A stretch of 64,000 nt of DNA, from the NCBI GenBank assembly GCA_018434685.1, contig JAHDOV010000013.1, positions 1 to 64,000 of the forward strand, in the 5' to 3' direction. The position numbers were made by a program, and so were the translations under genes. Below the pieces are notes generated by a model that was not told the origin of the DNA, did no database searches, and worked only from the letters and a program-made list of their open reading frames with translations. The DNA comes from Deltaproteobacteria bacterium (GTDB lineage: Bacteria > Desulfobacterota > Desulfomonilia > UBA1062). Positions 25,346 through 35,330 of the stretch are shown here, one piece after another. Positions within the stretch are counted from its first letter, which is position 1; each line of letters opens with the position of its first letter.

Positions 25346-26175
25346 GGCCTACCCCGCCAGGATGTGGCATACAGTTCGCTTCTCCGGTGAGCGAGCAGCG
25401 GGAACCCCTTCCTGATCCTTTCCACCTCGGCCAGGTCGAGCGTCACGACCTCCACTGTCTCGTCAGGGCCGGCATCGAGGAGAACATCTCCCCAGGGGGA
25501 GGAAACCAGGGAGTGCCCGTACGGGACATACTTCAGCCCGGGATTGTAAGCGGGCTGAACGCCAACCACAAAGCCCTGGATCTCCACGGAACGGATCCTC
25601 ACGAGCATCTCCCAGTGAGCCCTCCCGGTGGCAAGGGAGAAGGCCGCCGGCACGAACAGGAGACGGATATCCTCTCCGGCGAGGAGCTGTGCCAGGGGGG
25701 TAAACCGGATGTCATAGCATACGATGACCGAGGCCCTCCCCCAGGGGGTATCGAATGATCCATAGGAATCACCCGGCATGATGATATCCGACTCCTTTAC
25801 CCGCGGCCCACCCGGAGGGGTGCAGTCAAAGAGATGCATCTTGTCATGGTGATACAGCTCATACCCGTCCGGTCCGAAGACCATGGCACGGTTGAAGAAG
25901 CGGTTTCCATCACCTGTTACGGGCATCGATCCGGCAATGATGTAGACCCCCGAACGGGCAGCCTTGTCTTTCAGGATCTCCATGGCGCGTTGGGTAAATA
26001 CGGCCGAGGCCCGTATGGATGAAGGTTCGTAGGGGGTGAAAAACATCTCGGGGAGAACCACCATGTCTGCCCCCCGGGAAATTGCCTCGCCGATCATGGT
26101 AAGGGATCTCGAGATATTTTCCTCGAAATCGTATCCCTGTCTGATCTGGCAGATGCCAATCGAAATGCTCTCCAT
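25342..26175 (-). CDS. Carbon-nitrogen hydrolase (nitrilase superfamily)
   Basis: 277 residues. The catalytic triad is visible: Glu43 in LPEMFF, Lys112 in HHDKMHLFD, Cys153 in VIVCYDIRF. The sequence is closest in pattern to omega-amidase/Nit2-like and N-carbamoyl hydrolases, which release ammonia from small amides. The substrate cannot be fixed. It is the first gene of a two-gene unit with the MlaF-like ATPase. Confidence 0.87.
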   Translation of the reverse strand: MESISIGICQIRQGYDFEENISRSLTMIGEAISRGADMVVLPEMFFTPYEPSSIRASAVFTQRAMEILKDKAARSGVYIIAGSMPVTGDGNRFFNRAMVFGPDGYELYHHDKMHLFDCTPPGGPRVKESDIIMPGDSYGSFDTPWGRASVIVCYDIRFTPLAQLLAGEDIRLLFVPAAFSLATGRAHWEMLVRIRSVEIQGFVVGVQPAYNPGLKYVPYGHSLVSSPWGDVLLDAGPDETVEVVTLDLAEVERIRKGFPLLAHRRSELYATSWRGRP

Positions 26176-26304
26176 AGGTCCTCGTCAACGGGGGATGGTC
26201 ATCAATCCACGGAAATACCTGTAGTTAGCCGCCATGCCCCTTAAGGATTTGATATAAGCATTTCAAGACAGAGTCAATTCTTTTATCTCCGGGGCTGAAG
26301 GGCC

Positions 26305-28200
26305 CTAGAGCAGGGAGTTGAGCACCTTGACCAGGTGCTTCGATTTACCGCCCCGGGGCAGCCATATGCTGATCTTCGTTTTCGGGGTCCGGATCCTGGA
26401 CATCCAGGCCTTCAGGCTGCCCGGCTTGACCTGGATACAGTACAGCTCGTTCCACGAATTGCTGTAGATCACATCGATCTCCTTTATGGAGTGGACCGCA
26501 TCCGGCGTTTCCATGTTGCCGATAATCACCACCTGCTTGACATACTTTTTCTCCATGAGGGAATCCCTGTCCAGGCCGGCAGAGTTGGCGTCGGGAATCA
26601 GCGAATTCAGGTCCCACAACAGGGATTGGATATCGGAAAGGACCACCTGGGAGGTGTTGGGGATCATGTGAAACGCCGTGGACACATCGAACCTCTTGTT
26701 GTAGACCAGCCATGCGATTATCTCGACCACCCGGGAGGTGCGCATCACGGGTTTGTTCGCCGGGTTCTCGGGCGATGCACTGTTCACCTGCCACTGGCTG
26801 CTGCTGTACGAAAAGAACAGATCCTCATAGGCAGGCTCCTTCCTCTTGACCCTCTTTTCGCAGTTGATCTTGCCTTCCTTGGAGACGTAGAAGGCCTCCA
26901 CCCTCCGGCGCAGGATCTCCATCTCCACATCCTGATCCAGGGGAGAATGAAGCAGGAAGGCCCTGGCCCTGCGAATGAGCAGGACCGTTGACCGTTTCAG
27001 GTAATCGTGCAACTCTTCCCCGAATTCCCGGTACTTCTCCACCCCCCATTCATGAAATGAATTGAGCTCCCTGAGATACTTGACAGACCAGCCCCAGGAT
27101 TTCACGATGTCGGCCATGATCGCGATCTTGTCATCCCGGTTGACCCTGACGAGATCGTTCATGGTAATGTTCGCGCAGACCTTCAGATAGAAACACTTCC
27201 TGAGCAGGTCGACCGTCTTGAGGTCTCCCTTGGAACGGTAGTAGTTCTCAACATTGCGCAGCACCTCGTAGTAGGGATCGACAATATCATCCCTCGTGGC
27301 ATGCATGACCTGCTTCTTCATGGACTCGCACAGGAGCTGGTTTTTTTCTCCGGGCTCGAGATAGGTGGCCACCAGGGCCATCTTCAGGACAGACTTCAGG
27401 GGATCGTCCAGCGCCTTGTGCATTTGCCACAGCGCTGCTCCGAGGAGTTCCTGTTCGGGAATGGAGGAGATGTCGCCCATGTCGATGTAATCACCGGCAG
27501 AAAATACGGTTGCCTTCTGCAGAAACTGCGGCTCCTTCTGGCAGGAGTCGGTTCCATTGTCAGAGGGGACCACCCACCACAGGGGAATCCTCCCCTCGAT
27601 AAGGGTCATGGTGCGATAGAATTCCTCCTTGAGGATATTCTTCAGCGCTGAACCCGAGCCCTCCTGAGATACGAGCCCGAAATTGTTCTGCTGGATGTCG
27701 CGGATGTCCATGAGGAAAAAATGGAGATCGATGATGAACTGGGAGGATATCCACTTCTGGAGAATCTTCAGCTTTCGATCCAGGAGCAGGGCCCTCTTTC
27801 TCCCGAGCGCCTCGACATCGATCACCACCCAGATGTCGTAGTCCGATTCCCTGGTCTGCCCGAGACTCCCGACCGATCCGATGGTGAAGAGCCCTTCTAT
27901 CTCGCAATTCCTGGGCACATAGCCCTGGATATCCCCCAGGGCGATCCGGACGGAAAAGAACGAGGCCAGGCTTTTGATGGTTCCTGCCGGCCATTCCATG
28001 CACTTTACCCCGCATGGGCAGTCCACATCACCCACATACCCGGGCAACGCCGGATGATTGATATGCATGCACAGGGGAAACAGCTGGAGGATCACCTTTG
28101 CGCCCAGGGGATCATTTTTCTGCATGATTCCCTTCTTGTAGCGGTTGTAGTGGGTGAACGCCCTGATCCCCTTCGAGATCTTCGTTTCAAAATCCTTCAT
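26305..28200 (-). CDS. Class I (CyaA-type) adenylate cyclase-like protein
   Basis: 631 residues. The nucleotidyltransferase-type core GSVGSLGQTRESDYDIW (108-124) has the GS pair and the two Asp (120, 122) that bind metal in class I adenylate cyclases. The region around it (PRNCEIEGLFTIGS, SQFIIDLHFFLMD) also follows this class. Enterobacterial CyaA is about 850 residues with a regulatory C-terminus; this one is shorter. If active it makes cAMP, but no CRP-type receptor lies in the window. It ends 104 bases after the nitrilase start and begins 18 bases after the lgt stop, so it may be cotranscribed with lgt. Confidence 0.72.
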   Translation of the reverse strand: MKDFETKISKGIRAFTHYNRYKKGIMQKNDPLGAKVILQLFPLCMHINHPALPGYVGDVDCPCGVKCMEWPAGTIKSLASFFSVRIALGDIQGYVPRNCEIEGLFTIGSVGSLGQTRESDYDIWVVIDVEALGRKRALLLDRKLKILQKWISSQFIIDLHFFLMDIRDIQQNNFGLVSQEGSGSALKNILKEEFYRTMTLIEGRIPLWWVVPSDNGTDSCQKEPQFLQKATVFSAGDYIDMGDISSIPEQELLGAALWQMHKALDDPLKSVLKMALVATYLEPGEKNQLLCESMKKQVMHATRDDIVDPYYEVLRNVENYYRSKGDLKTVDLLRKCFYLKVCANITMNDLVRVNRDDKIAIMADIVKSWGWSVKYLRELNSFHEWGVEKYREFGEELHDYLKRSTVLLIRRARAFLLHSPLDQDVEMEILRRRVEAFYVSKEGKINCEKRVKRKEPAYEDLFFSYSSSQWQVNSASPENPANKPVMRTSRVVEIIAWLVYNKRFDVSTAFHMIPNTSQVVLSDIQSLLWDLNSLIPDANSAGLDRDSLMEKKYVKQVVIIGNMETPDAVHSIKEIDVIYSNSWNELYCIQVKPGSLKAWMSRIRTPKTKISIWLPRGGKSKHLVKVLNSLL

Positions 28201-28218
28201 TTACTATGCCTTATCGCA

Positions 28219-28998
28219 TTACGTACGGGCAGACTTTAATCGACAGGCAAACAGGCAAAGCCCGGCTATCACCATGATCACACACAGGACCTGTCCCATG
28301 GTGAGGAACCCCAGGACAAAGCCCATCTGCATATCCGGCTCGCGGAAAATCTCGAGGAAAAACCGCATCAGGCCGTAGAAGAAGAGGAACGAGGCAATGA
28401 GGATTCCCCGGGTCCGGCTCCTGAGATGGATGAGATAGAGGACAAGCAACAGCACGACACCCTCGAAAAATCCCTCGTACAGCTGCGAGGGATGCCTCGG
28501 GAGTGATCCGGCTCCGGGAAACACCATACCCCAGGGCATATCGGTCACCCTGCCGTACAATTCCGCATTGATGAAATTGCCGAGCCGGCCGAAGAACAGT
28601 CCCGGCGGTGCCGCTATGGCCCCGATGTCCGCCAGCATCAGGAACTGCTTGTTCTTCACCCGCGAATAGAGCAGGCCGGCCAGGATCAACCCGACAAGGC
28701 CGCCGTGAAATGACATGCCGCCCTCCCAGACCGCAAATATCTTGAGAGGATTTTCGAGGTAGAACAAGAGATTGTAGAACATGCAGTACCCGAACCTCGC
28801 GCCGAGGATCAGTCCGATAACGCAGTATGCGAGGAGATCTTCGATCTCGGCTGCGGTCATCTCGTAAGCTCTGCGCCGGGATATCTTCACCGCGATCACA
28901 TAGGCCAGAAAGAATCCGATGATGTACATCAGGCCGTACCAGCGAATCTGCAGAGGGCCGAGGTGAATCAATACCGGATCGATAACAGGATACTCCAT
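28219..28998 (-). CDS. lgt: Prolipoprotein diacylglyceryl transferase
   Basis: 259 residues from the ATG at 28998; a longer frame begins with a TTG at 29058. About seven membrane helices are seen. The Lgt signature GRLGNFINAELYGR is complete, and GGMSFHGGLVG and the RHPSQLYEG loop match the active site. It transfers diacylglycerol from phosphatidylglycerol to the lipobox Cys of prolipoproteins at the inner membrane. Several lipoproteins encoded in the window would be substrates. Confidence 0.93.
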   Translation of the reverse strand: MEYPVIDPVLIHLGPLQIRWYGLMYIIGFFLAYVIAVKISRRRAYEMTAAEIEDLLAYCVIGLILGARFGYCMFYNLLFYLENPLKIFAVWEGGMSFHGGLVGLILAGLLYSRVKNKQFLMLADIGAIAAPPGLFFGRLGNFINAELYGRVTDMPWGMVFPGAGSLPRHPSQLYEGFFEGVVLLLVLYLIHLRSRTRGILIASFLFFYGLMRFFLEIFREPDMQMGFVLGFLTMGQVLCVIMVIAGLCLFACRLKSART

Positions 28999-29186
28999 GA
29001 GGTATGTGCTTCTCACACCAGGTCCCTTGAAGTCAAGGGCCTGAATCCTTCTGTTCAAAGAACTTTTCTCCTTTATAAATACCGTGATGGGATCAAGGAT
29101 TCATATATTGTAGGTATAAATCAGGTGCTTAATACGTTCCGGGTCCATAATCACTTATCTTTTTTAGATAAATTCATCCAGCAGCC

Positions 29187-29215
29187 TTGACTAAAATACG
29201 CTGAATTGATATTGT
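29187..29215 (+). promoter_or_regulatory. Promoter of the carD operon
   Basis: TTGACT (29187-29192), 17 bases, TATTGT (29210-29215). Transcription would start near 29222, about 20 bases before the carD ATG. Confidence 0.65.
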
Positions 29216-29242
29216 TGTTATATTATTGAAAGGGATCGACGC

Positions 29243-29737
29243 ATGTTTAAAGTAGGTGATGTAGTTGTATATCCAGCACACGGTGTCTCTGAAGTTGAAT
29301 CCATAGAGACGAGAGAGATCTCCGGAAGTAAAATCTCCTTTTTCATCCTGAAGGTCCTGGACACGCAAATGACGGTGATGGTACCAGTGACCAATGTAGA
29401 CAATGTGGGCATACGTCAGCTCATCGATGGTGAAGGGATCGACAGGGTCATCGAGATCCTGAACCAGCGGTCGGTCTCCATCGACAATCAGACATGGAAC
29501 CGCCGCTACCGGGAATACATGGACAAGATCAAAAGCGGTTCAGCATTTGAGATCGCCGAGGTATTGCGGGATCTCAACATCCTGAAACGGGGCAAAGAAC
29601 TCTCCTTCGGAGAGAGAAAGATGTATGACACGGCGAAAACCCTTCTCGTCAGCGAGATATCGACCTCGAAGAGACAGGACAAAAAGCATGCAGAGAAAAT
29701 GCTCCTGGAGGCCATGGGAAAGGTTGAGCCGGAATAA
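29243..29737 (+). CDS. carD: CarD/CdnL-family RNA polymerase-binding regulator
   Basis: 164 residues starting MFKVGDVVVYPAHGVSEVES, the CarD N-terminal Tudor-like domain that binds the RNA polymerase beta subunit, followed by the helical DNA-contacting domain (WNRRYREYMDKIKSG, ERKMYDTAKTLLVSEIS). CarD proteins stabilise open complexes, often at rRNA promoters. AAAGGG precedes the ATG. It is the first gene of a long plus-strand run. Confidence 0.92.
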   Translation: MFKVGDVVVYPAHGVSEVESIETREISGSKISFFILKVLDTQMTVMVPVTNVDNVGIRQLIDGEGIDRVIEILNQRSVSIDNQTWNRRYREYMDKIKSGSAFEIAEVLRDLNILKRGKELSFGERKMYDTAKTLLVSEISTSKRQDKKHAEKMLLEAMGKVEPE

Positions 29738-29760
29738 ATGCTATAAAATAGGATGATTGT

Positions 29761-30744
29761 ATGAAATGGTTTCTTCGAATTGCAATTGCACTTGTGGTTC
29801 TCTATGGGTCCTTCAACTATGCTGCCCTGCACATGGGCGGCGGGATCTGGCTCTTTGTCCTGCCGGCCATCGCCGAGTTCTGCCTGCTGGCAATCTTCAT
29901 CAGTGAGATCAGGGGGCTGCGGCTCCACCCCATGGCGTATGTAGGGGGGTTTCTCGGCGCCATCCTCGGACTCATCATCGGCAGCCTCCTGGGCTATGTA
30001 CTCCTGAAACTCGAGGGGGGGATATTTCTCTTCATCCTCATCAACTCGATCTTTGCATACCTCGGCTATATCATCGGTGTCGCCTGGGGCAAGGAGCTGC
30101 AGTCGCTGCCCGTCTTCCGTCACACCCCGCGGGGGGACAGCATCCGGCACAAGATACTGGACACGAGCGTCATCATCGACGGGAGAATCCCCGATATCTG
30201 TGATGCCGGTTTTATCGACGGGACCCTCATCGCACCCCAGTTCATCCTGAACGAACTGCAGCACATCGCCGATTCCTCGGATCCCCTCAAGAGGGCACGG
30301 GGACGCAGGGGCCTCGACATCCTGAACAAGCTCCAGAAGACCCCCCATGTAAAGATGGAGGTATCCGACAAGGACTTCCCGAAGATCAAGGAAGTGGACT
30401 CAAAGCTCATCGCCCTGGCAAAGGAACTCGAGGCAGATGTCCTGACGAACGATTTCAACCTGAACAAGGTTGCCCAGATCCAGGGCGTGAACGTGCTCAA
30501 TATCAACCAGCTCGCAAACGCCGTCAAACCCATCGTCCTGCCGGGAGAAAGCATGTCGGTCACCATAGCCAAGCAGGGAAAGGAAAAGGGACAGGGTGTT
30601 GCCTACCTTGAAGACGGCACCATGGTCGTGGTGGAACAGGGAGAAATCCTCATCAACAAGACGGTGGAAGTCGTTGTCACGTCCATACTACAGACCCCTG
30701 CAGGACGTATGATTTTCGCAGCACCCAAGGGTAATGGCAGCTAG
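29761..30744 (+). CDS. Membrane-anchored PIN/TRAM domain protein (YacL-like)
   Basis: 327 residues. Four N-terminal helices (about 1-107) are followed by a PIN nuclease domain starting ILDTSVIIDGRIPDICDAG (acidic residues at 134 and 140) and ending TNDFNLNKVA. A C-terminal TRAM domain (about 265-325, YLEDGTMVVVEQGE) should bind RNA. It probably is a membrane-bound ribonuclease. It starts 23 bases after carD and overlaps ispD by 11 bases. The same gene order is common in Deltaproteobacteria. Confidence 0.88.
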   Translation: MKWFLRIAIALVVLYGSFNYAALHMGGGIWLFVLPAIAEFCLLAIFISEIRGLRLHPMAYVGGFLGAILGLIIGSLLGYVLLKLEGGIFLFILINSIFAYLGYIIGVAWGKELQSLPVFRHTPRGDSIRHKILDTSVIIDGRIPDICDAGFIDGTLIAPQFILNELQHIADSSDPLKRARGRRGLDILNKLQKTPHVKMEVSDKDFPKIKEVDSKLIALAKELEADVLTNDFNLNKVAQIQGVNVLNINQLANAVKPIVLPGESMSVTIAKQGKEKGQGVAYLEDGTMVVVEQGEILINKTVEVVVTSILQTPAGRMIFAAPKGNGS

Positions 30745-31414
30745 TGCTCTCATCGTGGCCGGCGGAAGCGGTCTCCGTTTCGGCCGGAAGAAACAGTTCA
30801 TCCGCCTTGGAGGAGTCCCTGTCTTACGCAGGACAACAGACTGCTTCGACGTCCACCCTTCCATCACGAACATCGTCGTGGTCGTACCCGAAGAAGACTT
30901 GAGCGATGTGGGGGACATCCTCGACGGGATTACCACCCCCCTGACCGTGACCGCAGGAGGGGCGACCCGGCAGGAATCGGTATGGAACGGCCTGCAGGTC
31001 CTTGCGCCCTGCGAACTCGTGCTCATCCACGACGGGGTGCGGCCCCTGGTTACCGGCGAGATCATCTCCCGGGTCATCGACGGCATAGAGGGGCTCGATG
31101 CGTGCATACCCGGCCTCGCCCTGGCCGATACCATAAAAGAGGTGGAAGGAACCCTCGTGACGAGAACCATACCGAGAGACCATGTCTATCAGGTCCAGAC
31201 CCCGCAGGCATTCAGGACCGAGCGCATCCTCGAGGCTCACGCACGGGCGCGGGATAACCGGCTCGTCCGGTTCACCGATGACAGCGCCCTGATCGAAGAG
31301 GCAGGGGGAAAGGTCGGGCTTGTCCCGGGTGATCCCTTCAATATCAAGATTACCCTGAAAGAAGATCTATCTATCGCAGAGGCGCTGCTTCGATGTCGTA
31401 CAGAGTCGGCATAG
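30734..31414 (+). CDS. ispD: 2-C-methyl-D-erythritol 4-phosphate cytidylyltransferase
   Basis: 226 residues. The nucleotide-binding loop is ALIVAGGSGLRFG; GGATRQESVWNGL, IHDGVRPLV and VQTPQAF are the IspD blocks, and DDSALIE near the C-terminus is conserved. It makes CDP-ME in the non-mevalonate isoprenoid pathway. It overlaps both neighbours, and the next pathway gene present, ispF, overlaps its end by 22 bases. Confidence 0.95.
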   Translation: MAASALIVAGGSGLRFGRKKQFIRLGGVPVLRRTTDCFDVHPSITNIVVVVPEEDLSDVGDILDGITTPLTVTAGGATRQESVWNGLQVLAPCELVLIHDGVRPLVTGEIISRVIDGIEGLDACIPGLALADTIKEVEGTLVTRTIPRDHVYQVQTPQAFRTERILEAHARARDNRLVRFTDDSALIEEAGGKVGLVPGDPFNIKITLKEDLSIAEALLRCRTESA

Positions 31415-31890
31415 GTTTCGATATCCATCGTCTTGTCCCCGGCAGAAAGCTCGTCCTGGGCGGTGTCTCCATAGACTATGAGAAAGGCCTTCTCGGCCAT
31501 TCCGACGGGGACGTGATTGTCCATGCCGTCTGCGATGCCCTCCTGGGGGCCGCCGCACAGGGCGATATCGGGGAGCTGTTTCCCGATACGGCACCAGAGA
31601 CAGCGGGAATCTATTCCCTTACGATGCTAAAAATGATAATCAGGACCTTACAATCAGATTACGAGGTGGTGAATATCGACATCAACTGCATCTGCGAACG
31701 GCCGAAGCTCTCGGGATACCGGAAAGACATGGTCCGGCACCTTGCCGATGCCTGTATGATCGATGCATCGTGTGTCTCGGTAAAATTCCGCACGCACGAG
31801 GGGTTCGGCGAAATCGGTGCAGGCGAGGCAATGTCGGCACAGGCAGTTGTCCTTGTAAGAAAGAAGAACGACCAGGAGGAAGAGTCATGA
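31393..31890 (+). CDS. ispF: 2-C-methyl-D-erythritol 2,4-cyclodiphosphate synthase
   Basis: 165 residues. The metal ligands are in GIGFDIHRL (Asp10, His12) and in GLLGHSDGDV; EGFGEIGAGEA is the C-terminal signature. The trimer forms MEcPP from CDP-ME-2P. It supplies isoprenoids that the UbiA-type enzyme elsewhere in the window could use. Its stop overlaps the cysS start (ATGA). Confidence 0.95.
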   Translation: MSYRVGIGFDIHRLVPGRKLVLGGVSIDYEKGLLGHSDGDVIVHAVCDALLGAAAQGDIGELFPDTAPETAGIYSLTMLKMIIRTLQSDYEVVNIDINCICERPKLSGYRKDMVRHLADACMIDASCVSVKFRTHEGFGEIGAGEAMSAQAVVLVRKKNDQEEES

Positions 31891-33320
31891 CACTTCAGAT
31901 ATACAACACACCCTACAAGAAGAAGCAGCCCTTTGTCCCTGTCAACGGGAACAATGTCGGCATGTACGTATGCGGGGTTACGGTTTATGATATGTGCCAT
32001 ATCGGTCATGCCAGGTCATTGATCGTCTTTGACGTCATATCGCGGTTTCTCAGGAAAAAAGGCTATAACCTCACCTATGTGAGGAACTACACGGATGTGG
32101 ACGACAAGATTATCGCCCGCGCCAATTCCCTGGGCCGGTCATACAAGGAGATCGCGGAAAAGTATATCGATGAGTTCAAGATCGACATGGATATCCTGGG
32201 GGTCAAACCGGCGGACGTGGAGCCAAAGGCCACGGAGCATATCGCCGAGATCATCGATATGGTCCGGATGCTTGAAGACAAGGGCCTTGCATACAGGGCT
32301 CAAGACGGGAGCGTCTACTTCAGCGTCTCGAAGTTCAGGGGCTATGGAAAACTGAGCGGCAGGAGGATCGAAGAGATGATCGCAGGCGCCAGGGTCGATG
32401 TGGAGGAGCAGAAACAGGACCCGCTCGACTTCGCCCTCTGGAAGAGGAGCAAGGACGGGGAGCCTTGGTGGGACAGCCCCTGGTCGAAGGGAAGACCGGG
32501 CTGGCACATCGAGTGTTCTGCCATGAGCACCCATTTCCTGGGACACACCCTGGATATACACGGCGGGGGAAGGGACCTCATATTCCCCCACCACGAGAAC
32601 GAGACCGCCCAGTCCGAAGGCGCGTTTGGTGCCGAGTTCGCAAAATACTGGGTCCACAACGGCTTTGTCACCATCGAAGGCGAAAAGATGAGCAAATCAC
32701 TCGGCAATTTCATGACCATACGCGAGCTCACCAAAGAGGTACACCCGGAGATACTGAGGCTGCTTTTGATCTCGAGGCATTACCGCAGCCCCATAGACTT
32801 CTCCAAAGACGCCCTCCACGCATCGCAACTGGCCCTGGTGAGGTTCTATGAGATGCTCGACAGGGTGGAAAAGAGCCCTCTCAGGCAGGGTGCATCCCCG
32901 CTCGGAACGGTTATCAAAACATTTAGCGAGAACTTCGATGAAGCCATGTGCGACGACTTCAATACGGCAAAGGTCATTGCCCACCTCCACGACCTGACGA
33001 CCGAGGTGAACAGGATTCTCGATAATGATCCCGCGGTCGTCTCCGATGACATACCCCGCTTGAAAGCTGCCATGTCCGAGGTTTCCGAGATCCTCGGCAT
33101 CCTCGAGCAGGATCCGGCACCGTTTCTGGAAACGATAAAACGCTCCGGCATCAGCGATGTGGGCCTCAGCGGAGATGAGATCGAAGGACTGATCGAGCAG
33201 AGGAATGCCGCCAGGAAGGCCCGTGATTTCAAGAAGGCAGACGAGATAAGGGATATGCTGAAATCCCGGGGAATCCAGTTGAAAGATTCTTCCGAAGGGA
33301 CGACCTGGGAAAAGGTATAG
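31887..33320 (+). CDS. cysS: Cysteinyl-tRNA synthetase
   Basis: 477 residues from ATG 31887, with AGGAGG nine bases upstream; the open frame upstream lies inside ispF. Zinc Cys29 (YVCGVTVYD), HIGH at 38-41, WHIECSAMS, the zinc His in FPHHENE, and GEKMSKSLGNF are all present. The C-terminal helical domain is complete. It charges tRNA-Cys. Part of the carD-ispDF operon. Confidence 0.96.
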   Translation: MTLQIYNTPYKKKQPFVPVNGNNVGMYVCGVTVYDMCHIGHARSLIVFDVISRFLRKKGYNLTYVRNYTDVDDKIIARANSLGRSYKEIAEKYIDEFKIDMDILGVKPADVEPKATEHIAEIIDMVRMLEDKGLAYRAQDGSVYFSVSKFRGYGKLSGRRIEEMIAGARVDVEEQKQDPLDFALWKRSKDGEPWWDSPWSKGRPGWHIECSAMSTHFLGHTLDIHGGGRDLIFPHHENETAQSEGAFGAEFAKYWVHNGFVTIEGEKMSKSLGNFMTIRELTKEVHPEILRLLLISRHYRSPIDFSKDALHASQLALVRFYEMLDRVEKSPLRQGASPLGTVIKTFSENFDEAMCDDFNTAKVIAHLHDLTTEVNRILDNDPAVVSDDIPRLKAAMSEVSEILGILEQDPAPFLETIKRSGISDVGLSGDEIEGLIEQRNAARKARDFKKADEIRDMLKSRGIQLKDSSEGTTWEKV

Positions 33321-33332
33321 CGCATTCACAAG

Positions 33333-35327
33333 ATGGGATTCAAACTCGTTTCTCCCTTTGAGCCCGAGGGTGACCAGCCGCAGGCTATCGATGCCCTGTG
33401 CGAAGGCATCGGCAATGGGGTCCGGGATCAGGTTCTCCTCGGGGTAACGGGTTCGGGCAAGACCTTTACCATGGCGTGCGTCATCAACAAGATGAACCGG
33501 CCGGCCCTCGTCATCGCCCCGAACAAGATCCTCGCGGCCCAGCTTTACGGCGAATTCAAGGAGCTGTTTCCGGAAAATGCCGTGGAATATTTCGTGAGCT
33601 ACTATGACTACTACCAGCCCGAGGCCTACGTGCCGTCGCGGGACCTCTTCATTGAAAAAGACTCAGCCATAAACGAAGACATCGACAAGCTGAGACACCG
33701 GGCAACCCGTACACTCTTTGAGCGGGAAGACTCCATCATCGTGGCATCGGTGTCGTGCATCTACGGCCTGGGATCACCCGAGGCCTACTCCGGCATGCTC
33801 CTCTACCTCGAGGAGGGCAGCACCCTGACCCGCAACGATATCCTGAAAAAGCTCGTGGAGATCCAGTACGAACGGGGCGACTATGACTTTCACCGGGGGG
33901 GTTTCAGGGTGCGCGGCGACGTCATCGACATCTTCCCGGTCCATGAGGAGGACCTCGCCATCCGGGTGGAGCTCTTCGGCGACGAGATCGAGGCGATCTG
34001 GCAGATCGACACGCTGCGAAACAGGAAGATACAGAAGATCAACCGCTTTCCCATCTATCCTGCCTCCCATTACGTGACGCCGAAATCCACCCTGCTCAAG
34101 GCCATCGAGGCGATCCGGCAGGAGCTGAAGCAGCGCGTGGACTTCTACCGCAGCGAGAAACGGTTCATCGAGGCGCAGCGGATCGAAGAGAGGACCAACT
34201 ATGATATCGAGATGCTCATGGAGACCGGCTCCTGCAAGGGTATCGAGAATTATTCGCGGCACCTCACCGGACGCTCTCCGGGCCAGGCCCCTCCGACACT
34301 CATGGACTATTTTCCCAGAAATACCCTGGTATTTCTCGATGAATCCCACGTAGGGGTGCCCCAGCTCATCGGCATGTACCGGGGGGATCATTCGAGGAAG
34401 TCCACACTCGTGGAATACGGGTTCAGACTCCCCTCGGCACTGGACAACCGGCCGCTTCGTTTCGATGAGTTCAATGCCCTGGTGAACACCATCATCTATG
34501 TCTCCGCCACACCCGGGGACTACGAGATCAGGCAGTCAAAAGACAGGGTGATCGAGCAGGTGATCCGCCCCACCGGCCTCCTGGACCCCGTCGTTGAGAT
34601 CAGGCCCGCAACCGGCCAGGTGGATGACCTCTACCGTGAGATCCACAAGATCATCGCCCGGGGCGAACGTGTCCTGGTCACCACCCTGACTAAGCGCATG
34701 GCCGAAGAACTCACCGATTACTACCAGAACCTCGATGTGAAGGTTAAGTACATGCATTCGGATGTCGACACGCTCGAACGGATCGAGATCATCAAGGGCC
34801 TCAGGGAGGGTGCCTTCGATGTCCTGGTCGGGATAAACCTCCTGCGGGAGGGGCTCGATCTCCCCGAGGTCTCGCTCGTTGCCATACTGGATGCGGACAA
34901 GGAGGGTTTCCTGCGCTCCGAACGTTCTCTCGTTCAGACCAGTGGCAGGGCTGCCAGAAATGTACAGGGCAAGGTGATCATGTATGCCGATACCCGGACC
35001 TCATCCATCGAACGCGCCACCGGCGAGACGCTTCGGAGAAGAGAGAAACAGCAGGCCTACAACCATGCCCACGGCATCACGCCCAGGACCATCGTCAAGA
35101 ACATCAGGGATATCCTCGGCTCCATCTATGAGAGGGATTATGCAGACATTGCCGCCGAGGTGAAGACATCCATGGGCACCATAACCGTCGGCAAGATCAA
35201 GGATACCATTGCCGCCCTCGACAAGAAGATGCTCGAGGCCGCTCAGGAGCTGCGGTTCGAAGAGGCGGCATCTTTCCGGGACGAGATCAAGCGGCTCAAG
35301 AAGATATACATGGCCGTGGAAGGATAG
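33333..35327 (+). CDS. uvrB: Excinuclease ABC subunit B
   Basis: 664 residues. Walker A is [10 protein letters not shown] (38-47); the beta-hairpin that probes DNA is [24 protein letters not shown] is the helicase DEAD-like box; [20 protein letters not shown] and QTSGRAARN are later helicase motifs. A C-terminal UVR domain ([19 protein letters not shown]) should bind UvrC. It loads DNA damage in nucleotide excision repair. It starts 12 bases after cysS. Confidence 0.97.
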   Translation: MGFKLVSPFEPEGDQPQAIDALCEGIGNGVRDQVLLGVTGSGKTFTMACVINKMNRPALVIAPNKILAAQLYGEFKELFPENAVEYFVSYYDYYQPEAYVPSRDLFIEKDSAINEDIDKLRHRATRTLFEREDSIIVASVSCIYGLGSPEAYSGMLLYLEEGSTLTRNDILKKLVEIQYERGDYDFHRGGFRVRGDVIDIFPVHEEDLAIRVELFGDEIEAIWQIDTLRNRKIQKINRFPIYPASHYVTPKSTLLKAIEAIRQELKQRVDFYRSEKRFIEAQRIEERTNYDIEMLMETGSCKGIENYSRHLTGRSPGQAPPTLMDYFPRNTLVFLDESHVGVPQLIGMYRGDHSRKSTLVEYGFRLPSALDNRPLRFDEFNALVNTIIYVSATPGDYEIRQSKDRVIEQVIRPTGLLDPVVEIRPATGQVDDLYREIHKIIARGERVLVTTLTKRMAEELTDYYQNLDVKVKYMHSDVDTLERIEIIKGLREGAFDVLVGINLLREGLDLPEVSLVAILDADKEGFLRSERSLVQTSGRAARNVQGKVIMYADTRTSSIERATGETLRRREKQQAYNHAHGITPRTIVKNIRDILGSIYERDYADIAAEVKTSMGTITVGKIKDTIAALDKKMLEAAQELRFEEAASFRDEIKRLKKIYMAVEG

Positions 35328-35330
35328 CGC

